Assembly (NCBI RefSeq): GCF_029428875.1
Contig: NZ_JAJSOO010000001.1
Coordinates: 5,986,501-6,050,500, forward strand
DNA: 64,000 nt
Source of the DNA: Streptomyces sp. JH34
GTDB taxonomy: Bacteria; Actinomycetota; Actinomycetes; Streptomycetales; Streptomycetaceae
Direction of reading: 5' to 3'
Shown here: positions 32,469 through 41,154 of the stretch, in pieces
Numbering within the stretch: position 1 is the stretch's first letter
Layout: every line of letters begins with the position of its first letter
The notes under the pieces: generated by a model
Database searches by the model: none
What the model was told of the DNA's origin: nothing
What the model saw: the letters and a program-made list of their open reading frames with translations, nothing else
Made by a program: the position numbers and the translations under genes

Positions 32469-33128
32469 ATGTCTGATGCTGCGCAGCCCACCGCTGCCGA
32501 GGTACGCGCCGCCGCCGATGCAGTCAAAACCGCGCTCGACCGCCACCTCCAGGCGGTCGAACGCCGTACCGGGGACGACGACCCCGCCGTGTACGACGCG
32601 TTCAACGCCCTGGCCGCCGCTGCCGAGGTCTACGACGAACTGCTCTACGACCGCTACGACGAGGTCACCCCCTTCGAGATCCCGGCCGCGGAGGGCTCCC
32701 TCCCGCCCTACGCGGGCCCCGAGGAGCCGCACGCCGTCAGCGTGCTGATCAGGCGCGACTACGCGGTGGCGGAGCCGGCGAGGCTGCTCGCCCAGGCACA
32801 GCGGCTCGCCGACCTGGACCCGGACGGGCAGGACGACGAGGCGGCCGCCGCCGGCGCCGGAGTGCACGCCGCGCTGGGCGTGGTGTTCGGCGAGTACGAG
32901 GCGGACGAAATCGCCTCCCGGCACGTGGAGTTCGGCCTGGAGGAGGGGGACTCCACCCTCTGGGTCTCCGCCGTGGAGGAGCTTCCCGAGCCGGGGGAGT
33001 GGCTCGCGGCGCCGTTCGACGACGCGGACCCCGCACTGGTGGTCTGCCGTTTCGACGCCAGCTCGGTCTTCGACGAGGAGGACGAGCCGGACGGCGACCC
33101 GGACGGCGTCGCCCCCCAGCGCTCCTGA
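32469..33128 (+). CDS. Conserved acidic hypothetical protein
   Basis: 219 residues, strongly acidic, with helices at the N-terminus (VRAAADAVKTALDRHLQAVE, NALAAAAEVYDELLYDRYDE) and a final tail EDEPDGDPDGV. No catalytic motif, signal or membrane segment is seen. I do not recognise a named family; codon use and the ribosome-site position fit a real gene starting at ATG 32469. It ends at a 13-bp hairpin. Confidence 0.75.
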   Translation: MSDAAQPTAAEVRAAADAVKTALDRHLQAVERRTGDDDPAVYDAFNALAAAAEVYDELLYDRYDEVTPFEIPAAEGSLPPYAGPEEPHAVSVLIRRDYAVAEPARLLAQAQRLADLDPDGQDDEAAAAGAGVHAALGVVFGEYEADEIASRHVEFGLEEGDSTLWVSAVEELPEPGEWLAAPFDDADPALVVCRFDASSVFDEEDEPDGDPDGVAPQRS

Positions 33129-33137
33129 TCCCGCCGT

Positions 33138-33174
33138 CCGACGGCCCCGGCGCGCAGCGCACCGGGGCCGTCGG
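33138..33174. terminator. Bidirectional hairpin
   Basis: CCGACGGCCCCGG (33138-33150) pairs perfectly with CCGGGGCCGTCGG (33162-33174), loop 11 bases, between the convergent acidic-protein and RecD-like genes. Confidence 0.75.
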
Positions 33175-33187
33175 CACGTCCCGCCCT

Positions 33188-35494
33188 CTAGGAGGCGTCC
33201 GGGGTGGGCAGCGCCTCCAGGAGGGGCCCCAGCCGGGTCGTCCGCTGCTGTGCGGGTACCTCGGCCACCGCACGCGGCAGGGCCTGATCCACGCCGTGCA
33301 CCACGGACAGGTGCCGCTCACCGCGGCTGAACGCCGTGTACACCCAGGGCCTGCTGAGCCCCTGAGCGGCGTCGCCGGGCAGGACGACGACAGCCGCGGG
33401 CCAGCGCATCCCGGCCGCCTGGTGGGCACTGAGCGCCCAGCCGTGGCGCACGGAGGTCTCCACCCGGTCCTGCGGTACGACGACGGGCGAGCCCGCACAG
33501 TCCAGACGCAGGCCCTCGGCGTCCGCCGAGACGACCGCCCCGGGGATCACCCTGCCCGGTGCGGGGACATGGACCACGCGGTCGCCGGGGTCGAAACCGC
33601 CGAACCTGCCCGGGCCCGGATTGAGCCGCTGCTTCAGGGCCGCGTTGAGTGCCGTCGTGCCCGCCGAGCCGCCGTGCCCGACCGTGATCACCTGGGTGTC
33701 CGACGACGGCACGCCGAGGGCACGCGGCACCGAATCGGCCACCAGCTGCACCGTGCGGTGGACGGCCTCGCCCGCGTCCCGCACGGGCACGATCACGACT
33801 TCCCTGCCGGGGGCCTCGACCTGGGCCAGCTCGCCGATCCCGATGCCGGAGACCAGCTCGCCGATCGGCCCCGGGTCGGGCGTGCGCGAGACCACGTGCG
33901 GGCAGGCGCGCGACGCGATCACGTCGGCGAACACCCGGCCCGCGCCGGCCGATCCGAGCACTCCCGGGTCGCCGCTCAGGACCAGCCGCGTCCCGTCGGC
34001 CAGCGATTCCACCAGCATCGCGGCCGTCTCCACGTCGAGCTGCGGGGCGTCCAGCACCACCAGGACGTCGAGGGCGAGGGCACCGTCCGCGTCCCGGCCG
34101 GGCCCGCCCTCGCCGGAGAGCAGGGCGGAGAGCGTGAGAGCGGCCTCCGGATCACCGGCCGAGGCGGCCAGCCTGCGCTGTCCGTCGGGGCTGTGGGTGG
34201 TCCCCAGGGCCCGCAGACCGAGGCCCCGCGCCGCGGCGACGAGGGCGGCGGGTTCCGCCCGGGCGCTCTCCCCGCCGCTGTGGACGACCAGTCCCGAGGT
34301 CGCCGCCGCCCGGATCAGCTCGCCCGCCGAGGCGGACGGGGCCGCGGCCGCGGCCTCCGTCCAGTCGGTTCCCTTCTCGCAGGAGTTGACCAGCCGGGCC
34401 AGGCCGTCGGCGAGGCTCTCCTCGGCCAGGGCGTACCGGTCGAGGCCGAGCAGGACCCGCACCGGCTCCTCGCCGCCCCCGGCCCCGTCCTCGGACGACT
34501 CCCCGGTCTCTTCCGTGTCCTCCGCCGTCTCCTCCCCCTCCGCGGCGTCGACGCCGTCCTGGAAGACCAGCACGACCCCCTCGGCCACGGCGTGCTCGAC
34601 GGCCCCGGCGGGATCGGTCACCGCGAACCCGCCGAGAGCCTTCCGCGCCTCGTCGGCGTCCATCGCGGTGTGCCCGCGGAGCGCGGCCCGCTCCAGCAGC
34701 CAGCCCACCAGTGCCGACGTGCGCCGCTCGTCGTCGGGGCCGCACTCCGCGCCCAGCAACGCCCGCGCGAAGCCGTCCGCCTGCTCGGGCCGCACACCGG
34801 GCAGGGACAGGAGCTGCCACGGGTCGTCCCGGAGGAGACCCGCGGCCCCTTCCCCGAGCGTCGCCGCGGCCGGGCGTGCCAGCGTCTCGGGTGCCCCGCC
34901 CTCGGCGAGCACCTCCGCCACGGAGGCCGCCGCCTCGGTGGAGACGGCCCGCGTCGCGGGCCGCTCGGGGGCCCGGGCCGCGGGCGCGGCCGGGGCGGCG
35001 GGGGCCGCCCGGCGAGGAGCGGGAGCCGCCTCGGGCGAGTCGAAGAAGGCGGTGCCCGGCTTCTCGCCGCTCTCCACCGCGCGCACGGCCGCCAGCAGAT
35101 CGGCGGCCGGTCCGCTCAGCTTCGCTCCGGCCGCGATGGGCCCTTCCTTCTCGGCCTTGCGCCGCTCGATCCGCTCACGCAGCTCGCGCTGCGCGGCCAG
35201 TTCCGCCTCGGCCTCCGACGGAGCGGGTGCGGCGGGCGCCTCATGACCCTGCTCGAGGTGTCCCGCGCCCTCCGCGCCGTCCTCCGTGTCGTCGTCCACG
35301 CGGTCCGTGCCGTCGTCCGCGTCCTCCGCGTCCTCCGCGCCCTTCGTGTCGTCGCCCGCGCCCTCGGCGCCCCCCGCACCGCCCTCCTCGGCAGGCTCGC
35401 CGGGCGTGTCGGCGGCCCGGCCACCGGCGTCCTCGCCGGCCTCGTGGTCCTCGGCCGAGGGGTCCGGGGCTTCTCCCCGGGAATGCGCAGTCAC
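33188..35494 (-). CDS. RecD2-like helix-hairpin-helix protein lacking ATPase motifs
   Basis: 768 residues. Residues 1-100 are acidic and disordered. About 190-330 match the RecD2 helix-hairpin-helix part (LGEGAAGLLRDDPWQLLSLPG, RRTSALVGWLLERAALRGHT). The helicase half follows, but Walker A (GGPGTGKTT in RecD) is replaced by VVHSGGESARAEPAAL, and Walker B (VDEAS) by VVLDAPQLD. LVLSGDPGVLGSAGAGRVFADVI and the C-terminal WALSAHQAAGMRWPAAVVVL and WVYTAFSRGERHL keep the fold. ATP hydrolysis looks impossible, so the role may be structural DNA binding. GTG 35492-35494 overlaps the aldo/keto reductase stop. Confidence 0.8.
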   Translation of the reverse strand: MTAHSRGEAPDPSAEDHEAGEDAGGRAADTPGEPAEEGGAGGAEGAGDDTKGAEDAEDADDGTDRVDDDTEDGAEGAGHLEQGHEAPAAPAPSEAEAELAAQRELRERIERRKAEKEGPIAAGAKLSGPAADLLAAVRAVESGEKPGTAFFDSPEAAPAPRRAAPAAPAAPAARAPERPATRAVSTEAAASVAEVLAEGGAPETLARPAAATLGEGAAGLLRDDPWQLLSLPGVRPEQADGFARALLGAECGPDDERRTSALVGWLLERAALRGHTAMDADEARKALGGFAVTDPAGAVEHAVAEGVVLVFQDGVDAAEGEETAEDTEETGESSEDGAGGGEEPVRVLLGLDRYALAEESLADGLARLVNSCEKGTDWTEAAAAAPSASAGELIRAAATSGLVVHSGGESARAEPAALVAAARGLGLRALGTTHSPDGQRRLAASAGDPEAALTLSALLSGEGGPGRDADGALALDVLVVLDAPQLDVETAAMLVESLADGTRLVLSGDPGVLGSAGAGRVFADVIASRACPHVVSRTPDPGPIGELVSGIGIGELAQVEAPGREVVIVPVRDAGEAVHRTVQLVADSVPRALGVPSSDTQVITVGHGGSAGTTALNAALKQRLNPGPGRFGGFDPGDRVVHVPAPGRVIPGAVVSADAEGLRLDCAGSPVVVPQDRVETSVRHGWALSAHQAAGMRWPAAVVVLPGDAAQGLSRPWVYTAFSRGERHLSVVHGVDQALPRAVAEVPAQQRTTRLGPLLEALPTPDAS

Positions 35495-36474
35495 AGCGTG
35501 CTCCAGTCCTGGTCCGGATAGCGGTGCACGGGCGCCGACACGTCGTCGAGCGCCTGGCAGATCTCGTCAGGAAGACTAAGCGCCTCCACTGACAACGCCT
35601 CCGTCAGCTGCTGCGCGTTGCGCGCCCCGACGACCGGCGCCACCACGCCCGGCCGGTCCCGCACCCAGGCGAGCGCGACCTGGAGCGGCGTCGTGGCGAG
35701 ACCGTCCGCCGCCGTGGCGACCGCGTCCACGATCCTGCCCGCGGCCCCGTCCAGATACGGCTCCACGAACGGGGCCAGCTGCTCGGAGGCCCCACGCGAA
35801 CCGGACGGCGTGCCGGTGCGGTACTTGCCGGTCAGCACCCCGCGGCCCAGCGGCGACGACGGCAGCAGCCCCACCCCGAGGTCCAGCGCCGCCGGGAGCA
35901 CCTCCCGCTCGACGCCGCGCTGCAGGAGCGAGTACTCCATCTGCGTGCACGCGAGCCGGGTGCGCAGCCCGGGCGCGGCGAGCTGCCACGTGGCCGCCTT
36001 GGCCAGCTGCCAGCCGCTGAAGGCGGCCACCCCGGCGTACCGGGCGCGCCCCGAGGACACGGCGAGGTCCAGCGCCTGCAGGGTCTCCTCCAGCGGCGTC
36101 CCGGGGTCGAAGGCGTGTATCTGCCACAGGTCGACGTAGTCCGTCCCGAGCCGTGCGAGAGAGGCGTCGAGCGCGGCGAGCAGATGCCCGCGTGACCCGT
36201 CGACCCGGCGGTAGGGGTCGGACACGCTGCCCGCCTTGGTGGCGACGACCAGATCCTGCCGGGGCACCAGGGCGTCCAGGAGGCGCCCCAGCACGTGCTC
36301 GGCCTCTCCGCCGCCGTACACGTCGGCGGTGTCGACGAGGGTGCCGCCCGCGTCCCAGAAGGCCTTGAGCTGGCCGGCGGCGTCGTGTTCGTCGGTGTCC
36401 CGGCCCCAGGTGAGAGTGCCCAGCCCGATCCGGGACACACGAAGGCCGGTACGGCCGAGATGCCTCTGCTCCAT
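35491..36474 (-). CDS. Aldo/keto reductase
   Basis: 327 residues of the AKR superfamily: MEQRHLGRTGLRVSRIGLGT, then DTADVYGGGEAEHVLGRLL with catalytic Asp and Tyr, VVATKAG with Lys, YVDLWQIHAFDPGTPLEE with the His, and LAWVRDRPGVVAPVVGARNAQQL for NADPH binding. It reduces an aldehyde or ketone; the substrate is not predictable. ATG 36474 was chosen because the family N-terminus begins there, though no strong ribosome site is visible. It overlaps the RecD-like gene by four bases (GTGA), so they are co-transcribed. Confidence 0.9.
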   Translation of the reverse strand: MEQRHLGRTGLRVSRIGLGTLTWGRDTDEHDAAGQLKAFWDAGGTLVDTADVYGGGEAEHVLGRLLDALVPRQDLVVATKAGSVSDPYRRVDGSRGHLLAALDASLARLGTDYVDLWQIHAFDPGTPLEETLQALDLAVSSGRARYAGVAAFSGWQLAKAATWQLAAPGLRTRLACTQMEYSLLQRGVEREVLPAALDLGVGLLPSSPLGRGVLTGKYRTGTPSGSRGASEQLAPFVEPYLDGAAGRIVDAVATAADGLATTPLQVALAWVRDRPGVVAPVVGARNAQQLTEALSVEALSLPDEICQALDDVSAPVHRYPDQDWSTL

Positions 36475-36591
36475 GGGCGCTGAGATTACTGGCCGGGACC
36501 CCACGGGGTGGAAGCCTGTGGACAACCGCGGTCCCGGGGCGAGCCTGCCGGATCCGGGCGCCCCGCGCTAGAGTCCCCGGCACAGGAACGT

Positions 36592-36603
36592 TACTGATCA
36601 GTA
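36592..36603. promoter_or_regulatory. Perfect 12-bp palindrome, TetR-type operator
   Basis: TACTGATCAGTA, 15 bp upstream of the F420-type oxidoreductase start, immediately before its ribosome site. TTACT-AGTAA palindromes are typical operators of TetR regulators of lipid and drug metabolism. No TetR gene is adjacent. Confidence 0.55.
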
Positions 36604-36617
36604 GAGGGAGTGTGGGT

Positions 36618-37670
36618 ATGCGGCTCGGCATCAATCTCGGTTACTGGGGTGCGGGCATGGACGGCGACAACCTCGCCGTCGCCCAGGAGGCCGACCGGCT
36701 CGGCTACGACGTCTGCTGGGCCGCCGAGGCCTACGGCTCCGACGTGCCGACCGTGCTCGCCTGGGTCGCCGCCCGGACCGAGTCCATCGACGTGGGCTCC
36801 GCGATCATGCAGATCCCGGCCCGGCAGCCGGCCATGACGGCCATGACCGCGGCCACCCTCGACTCGCTCTCCGGGGGCCGCTTCCGCCTCGGCCTCGGTG
36901 TCTCGGGACCTCAGGTGTCCGAGGGCTGGTACGGCGTCAAGTTCGACAAGCCGCTGGCCCGGACCCGCGAGTACGTGGAGATCGTGCGCAGGGCGATGTC
37001 CCGCGAGCGGCTCTCCTACGAGGGCGAGCACTGGACGCTGCCGCTGCCCGACGGCCCCGGCAAGCCCATCAAGCTGACCGTCCACCCGCAGCGCGAGCAC
37101 ATCCCGCTCTACATCGCCGCGATCGGCCCCAAGAACCTCGAGCAGACCGGCGAGATCGCCGACGGCGCCCTGCTGATCTTCCCCTCCGCCGGTCACCTGG
37201 AGGAGACCGCGGTGAAGCACCTGCGGGCCGGCCGCGAGAAGGCCGGGAAGACGATGGACGGCTTCGACGTCTGCCCCACCCTGCCCCTGGCGATCGGCGA
37301 CGACATCCACGGCCTGGCCGACATGTTCCGCCCGTACACCGCCCTCTACGTCGGCGGCATGGGCAGCCGCAAGCAGAACTTCTACAACCAGCTCGCCCAG
37401 CGCATGGGGTACGAGAAGGAGGCCGCCGAGATCCAGGACAAGTACCTGGCCGGCGACAAGGCGGGCGCGGCGGCCGCGGTGCCGCACCAGCTCATCGACG
37501 AGACCACGCTGCTCGGATCGGTCGACCGGATCGCCGACCGGATGCAGGCGTACGCGGCGGCGGGCGTCACGACCCTGACCCTCGCCCCGGCGGGCTTCAC
37601 GCTCGACGAGCGGCTCGCTGCCCTGCGCGCCGGCACCGACGCACTGGAGCGCTCCGGCCTCGCCGCGTAG
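36618..37670 (+). CDS. LLM-class F420-dependent oxidoreductase
   Basis: 350 residues of the luciferase-like monooxygenase family. MRLGINLGYWGAGMDGDNLA and AQEADRLGYDVCWAAEAYGSD form the N-terminal beta-barrel strands; RFRLGLGVSGPQVSEGWYGV and IPLYIAAIGPKNLEQTGEIADGALL match F420-using actinobacterial members such as those near mycobacterial Rv-type LLM enzymes. It probably transfers hydride to or from coenzyme F420. The ATG at 36618 has GAGGGAG seven bases upstream. It is a single gene preceded by a TetR-type palindrome, and ends at a 15-bp hairpin. Confidence 0.9.
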   Translation: MRLGINLGYWGAGMDGDNLAVAQEADRLGYDVCWAAEAYGSDVPTVLAWVAARTESIDVGSAIMQIPARQPAMTAMTAATLDSLSGGRFRLGLGVSGPQVSEGWYGVKFDKPLARTREYVEIVRRAMSRERLSYEGEHWTLPLPDGPGKPIKLTVHPQREHIPLYIAAIGPKNLEQTGEIADGALLIFPSAGHLEETAVKHLRAGREKAGKTMDGFDVCPTLPLAIGDDIHGLADMFRPYTALYVGGMGSRKQNFYNQLAQRMGYEKEAAEIQDKYLAGDKAGAAAAVPHQLIDETTLLGSVDRIADRMQAYAAAGVTTLTLAPAGFTLDERLAALRAGTDALERSGLAA

Positions 37671-37687
37671 GCACCGGGATCAGCACT

Positions 37688-37731
37688 ACGGCCGTGGTGG
37701 GGGCTCGGGGGGTCCTCCCCGCCACGGCCGT
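37688..37731 (+). terminator. Terminator of F420 oxidoreductase gene
   Basis: ACGGCCGTGG (37688-37697) pairs with CCACGGCCGT (37722-37731), and the helix extends by about five more pairs inward (TGGGG with CCCCG), leaving a G/C loop of about 14 bases. Confidence 0.75.
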
Positions 37732-37905
37732 TACAGGGTGCAACGCGCGAAAGTGCTCCCGGTTACGCCCCGTACCCCTCCCGTGGCGCCCCCGCGCCGC
37801 CGCGCGGCGCCCGTTCGGCCCTGCCCTCGCCCCGTTCGTGTTGCCTACCCGCGCGTACCGAATTTGACTGTCCCTCTGCGGACACCGGTGCGAAAGGTGG
37901 CAGTG

Positions 37906-38694
37906 ATGCTGTCGGCAAAGAGTCTGTTCCAGGAGATCCTCGACGACGACGAGTCGTTCCGGCTGTTCTGCTCGATCGCTGCCGGAGGGGAGTCGCAGGG
38001 CGGCTGGGAGAACGGGCGCATCGCCGCACTCGTGCCGCCGCGACTGCGCGAGCTGGCACCCAAGGTCGCCCGGCACGGCGCCGACGAGGACAAGCACGGC
38101 CGGATCTTCAACGCCCTGCTCAAGCAGCGGGGACTCCAGCCCGTGGCGGTGCCGTACGAGACCGACTACACCCTGCTGCTGGAGCGCCGGGGCATCGGCC
38201 TCGCCCACGAGCGGCTCAGCCGTGAGGAACTCCTCACCGAGCGGGACGTCATCGTCTACCTGGCACACAGCCGGGTCACCGAACAACGGGCCTCCGAGCA
38301 GATGCGGCTCCTGCTCAAGCACTTCGCCGAACACCCCGTCCTCGGGCGGGCCGTCAGGATGATCTCGCGGGACGAGGACAACCACCTCGCCTACTGCCAC
38401 GAGGAGCTCCTCCGCTTCGCCCGGGCCGGACACGGCCGGACGATCCAGTCCGTCCTGCGCGAGTGCGCCCACGCCGAGATCCGGGTGTACCGCGACGTCA
38501 GCCTCGCCGTGATGAGCCACATGGGCCGTGTGCTGCGCTGGCCGCGCCCCAAGGCCGCCGCGCTGGCCGCGGGGATCCACGCGATGTACGCGTACGAGCG
38601 GCTGGTGGGCTGGCGGCGCATGGTGAGCCTGGAACCGCCCGCCCGGCGTGACGCGCTGGGCGGCCCGGCCGTACCCGAGACCGAGTACGCCTGA
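37906..38694 (+). CDS. Ferritin-like di-iron protein
   Basis: 262 residues, helical, cytoplasmic. Two E/D-x-x-H motifs, GADEDKHGRIFN (about residue 64) and RDEDNHLAYCHEELL (about 151), together with single carboxylates (SIAAGGES, VTEQRASEQ), fit a four-helix di-iron carboxylate site. Such proteins act in oxidation of organic substrates, iron handling or oxidative stress; which one is unknown. GAAAGGTGG lies just before ATG 37906. It is convergent with corA, 11 bp apart, with no hairpin. Confidence 0.82.
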   Translation: MLSAKSLFQEILDDDESFRLFCSIAAGGESQGGWENGRIAALVPPRLRELAPKVARHGADEDKHGRIFNALLKQRGLQPVAVPYETDYTLLLERRGIGLAHERLSREELLTERDVIVYLAHSRVTEQRASEQMRLLLKHFAEHPVLGRAVRMISRDEDNHLAYCHEELLRFARAGHGRTIQSVLRECAHAEIRVYRDVSLAVMSHMGRVLRWPRPKAAALAAGIHAMYAYERLVGWRRMVSLEPPARRDALGGPAVPETEYA

Positions 38695-38705
38695 GACGCC
38701 CGCCC

Positions 38706-39692
38706 CTACATCCAGCCGCGGCGCTTGAACAGGCGGTACAGCCCGGCGACCGCGACACCCATCAGCACGATCACCGCCGGGTAGGTCCACGCCCAGTCGA
38801 GCTCCGGCATGTGGCGGAAGTTCATGCCGTAGATACCGGCCACCATGGTCGGCACGGCGGCCATGGCGGCCCACGCCGAGATCTTCCGCATGTCGTCGTT
38901 CTGCCGCACGCCCACCTGTGCCAGATGGGCCGACAGAATGTCCGAGAGCAGCCGGTCGAGTCCCTCCACATGCTCGACGGCACGCGTCAGATGGTCGTTC
39001 ACGTCCCGGAAGAACGGCTGGGACCCGGTGTCGACGAACGGCACGCCAGCACTCGACAGCCGCGCCATCGGGGCGCTCAGCGGGTTGGTCGCCCGGCGGA
39101 ACTCGAGCACCTGCCGCTTGAAGGTGTAGATGCTCGCCGCCGTGTTCTTGGAGTCCGCCGACCCGGTCGGGGCGAAGACCTGGGCCTCCAGCTCCTCCAG
39201 GTCGATCTGGAGCTCGGCCGCGACCTCGATGTAATGGTCCACCACCGCGTCGCTGACCGCGTACAGCACCGACGTCGGCCCGTGCCGGAGGACCTCCGGC
39301 TCCGCCTCCAGGCGGCTGCGGACCGCCGCGAGGGGGGCGCCCTCGCCGTGCCGCACCGTCACCACGAAGGAGTCCCCTATGAACAGCATCAGCTCGCCGG
39401 CGCTCACCGTGTCGCTCTTCGGCTCGTAGACCACCGGCTTGATCACGACGAAGAGGGAGTCGTCGAAGATCTCCAGCTTGGGCCGCTGATGGGCGCGCAG
39501 GGCGTCCTCGACCGCGAGTGGATGCAGCGCGAACTCGCTGCTGACCAGTTCGAACTCCTTCTCCGTCGGCTCGTGCAGCCCGATCCAGACGAAGGCGTCC
39601 CCGGTGGCACGTGCCTCGTCGAGGGCATCGGAGAAGTCGGCGGGACCTTCGGTCCGACGCCCGTCCCGGTAAATTCCGCAGTCGACGATCAC
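38706..39692 (-). CDS. corA: Magnesium/cobalt transporter CorA family
   Basis: 328 residues. An N-terminal cytoplasmic alpha/beta domain (FVWIGLHEPTEKEFELVSSE, HPLAVEDALRAHQRPKLEIF) is followed by a long helix and two C-terminal membrane segments. The pore signature GMN occurs in VAGIYGMNFRHMPELDW, near residue 290; TM2 is YPAVIVLMGVAVAGLYRLF with basic KRRGWM at the end. It forms a pentameric Mg2+ channel. The start is GTG 39690-39692 since the family N-terminus begins VIVDCGIY; the frame is open further upstream but overlaps the divergent phosphatase promoter. Confidence 0.92.
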   Translation of the reverse strand: MIVDCGIYRDGRRTEGPADFSDALDEARATGDAFVWIGLHEPTEKEFELVSSEFALHPLAVEDALRAHQRPKLEIFDDSLFVVIKPVVYEPKSDTVSAGELMLFIGDSFVVTVRHGEGAPLAAVRSRLEAEPEVLRHGPTSVLYAVSDAVVDHYIEVAAELQIDLEELEAQVFAPTGSADSKNTAASIYTFKRQVLEFRRATNPLSAPMARLSSAGVPFVDTGSQPFFRDVNDHLTRAVEHVEGLDRLLSDILSAHLAQVGVRQNDDMRKISAWAAMAAVPTMVAGIYGMNFRHMPELDWAWTYPAVIVLMGVAVAGLYRLFKRRGWM

Positions 39693-39746
39693 TCGCGCAT
39701 TCTTCCCTGCCGCGACGCCTTCACGCACCCCTCTAGGCTGGCGGGT

Positions 39747-40457
39747 ATGCCCACGCTCATCCTCGTACGCCACGGACGCTCGACCGCCAACACCTCCGGA
39801 GTGCTCGCGGGCCGGACCCCCGGCGTCTCCCTCGACGAACGCGGTGCCGCCCAGGCCGCCGCACTGCCCGGCCGGCTGTCGGCCCTCACCTTCGCGGCGG
39901 CCGTCAGCAGCCCGCTGCAGCGCTGCCGCGAGACGCTCCAGCCGCTGCTGGACGCCCGCCCCGGCCTCGCACTCCACACCGAGGACCGCATCTCCGAATG
40001 CGACTACGGGGACTGGTCGGGGCGCAAGCTCGCCGAGCTCTCCGACGAGCCGCTGATGCGAGTCGTCCAGCAGCACCCCTCGGCCGCCGCCTTCCCCGGC
40101 GGTGAGTCCATGCGGGCCATGCAGGCCCGGGCCGTCGAGGCCGTCCGGGACTGGAACGCCCGCATCGAGGCGGAGCACGGCGAGGACGCCGCCTATGTGA
40201 TGTGCTCGCACGGGGACATCATCAAGGCCCTGGTCGCCGACGCGCTCGGCATGCACCTCGACCTCTTCCAGCGCATCCAGGCCGACCCGTGCTCCGTCAC
40301 CGCGATCCGCTACACCCGGCTGCGGCCGTTCCTCCTCCGCCTCGGCGACACCGGCGACTTCGCCTCCCTGGCACCGCGCGAACAGGCCATCGGGGCCGAC
40401 GCGGCGGGGGACACGGCAACGGATGCGGCCGTCGGGGGCGGCGCTGGGGCACCGTGA
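39747..40457 (+). CDS. Histidine phosphatase family (phosphoglycerate mutase-like)
   Basis: 236 residues. The phospho-His motif is LVRHGRSTANTSG (LxRHGxT/S, residues 6-18); the second catalytic His is in VMCSHGDIIKALVAD near 152. SSPLQRCRETLQP and CDYGDWSGRKLAEL complete the site. It belongs to the MSMEG_4193-type actinobacterial phosphatases found next to DUF3090 and the SCO1664-type protein, which follow here. The substrate is unknown. The last 30 residues are Ala/Gly-rich and disordered. It starts at ATG 39747. Confidence 0.9.
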   Translation: MPTLILVRHGRSTANTSGVLAGRTPGVSLDERGAAQAAALPGRLSALTFAAAVSSPLQRCRETLQPLLDARPGLALHTEDRISECDYGDWSGRKLAELSDEPLMRVVQQHPSAAAFPGGESMRAMQARAVEAVRDWNARIEAEHGEDAAYVMCSHGDIIKALVADALGMHLDLFQRIQADPCSVTAIRYTRLRPFLLRLGDTGDFASLAPREQAIGADAAGDTATDAAVGGGAGAP

Positions 40458-40563
40458 TCGCTCAGCGCAGTAGGGTGGACGCGCCGTAGAGCCCTTGCGG
40501 GACCTCTCGCAGGGCCCCGGGGGCCGCCCCCATCCGCCATCACATTCTCAAGGGAGACAGGAC

Positions 40564-41154
40564 GTGTCCCGTCAGGTGTTCCTCTACGACCCACCGGACC
40601 GTTTCGTGGCCGGTACGGTCGGGTTGCCTGGCCGCCGTACGTTTTTCCTGCAGGCATCCTCGCGTGGACGGGTCACCAGCGTGGCCCTGGAGAAGACGCA
40701 GGTCGCCGCGTTGGCCGAACGGATCGACGAACTCCTCGACGAGGTCGTCCGGCGGACCGGCGGCAATTCACCGGTGCCGGCCGTCGCGCCCACGGACGTC
40801 GCCGACACCGCGCCGCTCGACGCCCCCGTCGAGGAGGAGTTCAGGGTCGGCACGATGGCGCTCGCCTGGGACGGCGATGAGCAGCGCATGATCGTCGAGG
40901 CGCAGGCCCTCGTCGAACTGGACGCCGACTCCGAGGACGACCTCGCGGAGGCCGAGGAAAGGCTTCTGCAGGACGAGGAGAACGGCCCGCCGATGCTGCG
41001 CGTCCGGCTGAGCGGAGCCCAGGCCCGCGCCTTCGCCAAGCGCGCGCTCGACGTCGTGAACGCCGGCCGCCCGCCCTGCCCGCTGTGCAGCCTCCCCCTC
41101 GATCCGGAAGGACACGTATGCCCGCGCCAGAACGGATACCGTCGCGGGGCCTGA
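40564..41154 (+). CDS. DUF3090 protein
   Basis: 196 residues: VSRQVFLYDPPDRFVAGTVG, LPGRRTFFLQASSRGRVTSV, VEAQALVELDADSEDDLAEA and a C-terminal CPLCSLPLDPEGHVCPRQNG with four cysteines that could form a zinc site. DUF3090 is conserved in actinobacteria between the phosphatase and SCO1664-type genes; its role is unknown. GTG 40564 follows AAGGGAGACAGGA. The 3' end overlaps the next gene by 37 bp, so they are translated together. Confidence 0.9.
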   Translation: MSRQVFLYDPPDRFVAGTVGLPGRRTFFLQASSRGRVTSVALEKTQVAALAERIDELLDEVVRRTGGNSPVPAVAPTDVADTAPLDAPVEEEFRVGTMALAWDGDEQRMIVEAQALVELDADSEDDLAEAEERLLQDEENGPPMLRVRLSGAQARAFAKRALDVVNAGRPPCPLCSLPLDPEGHVCPRQNGYRRGA

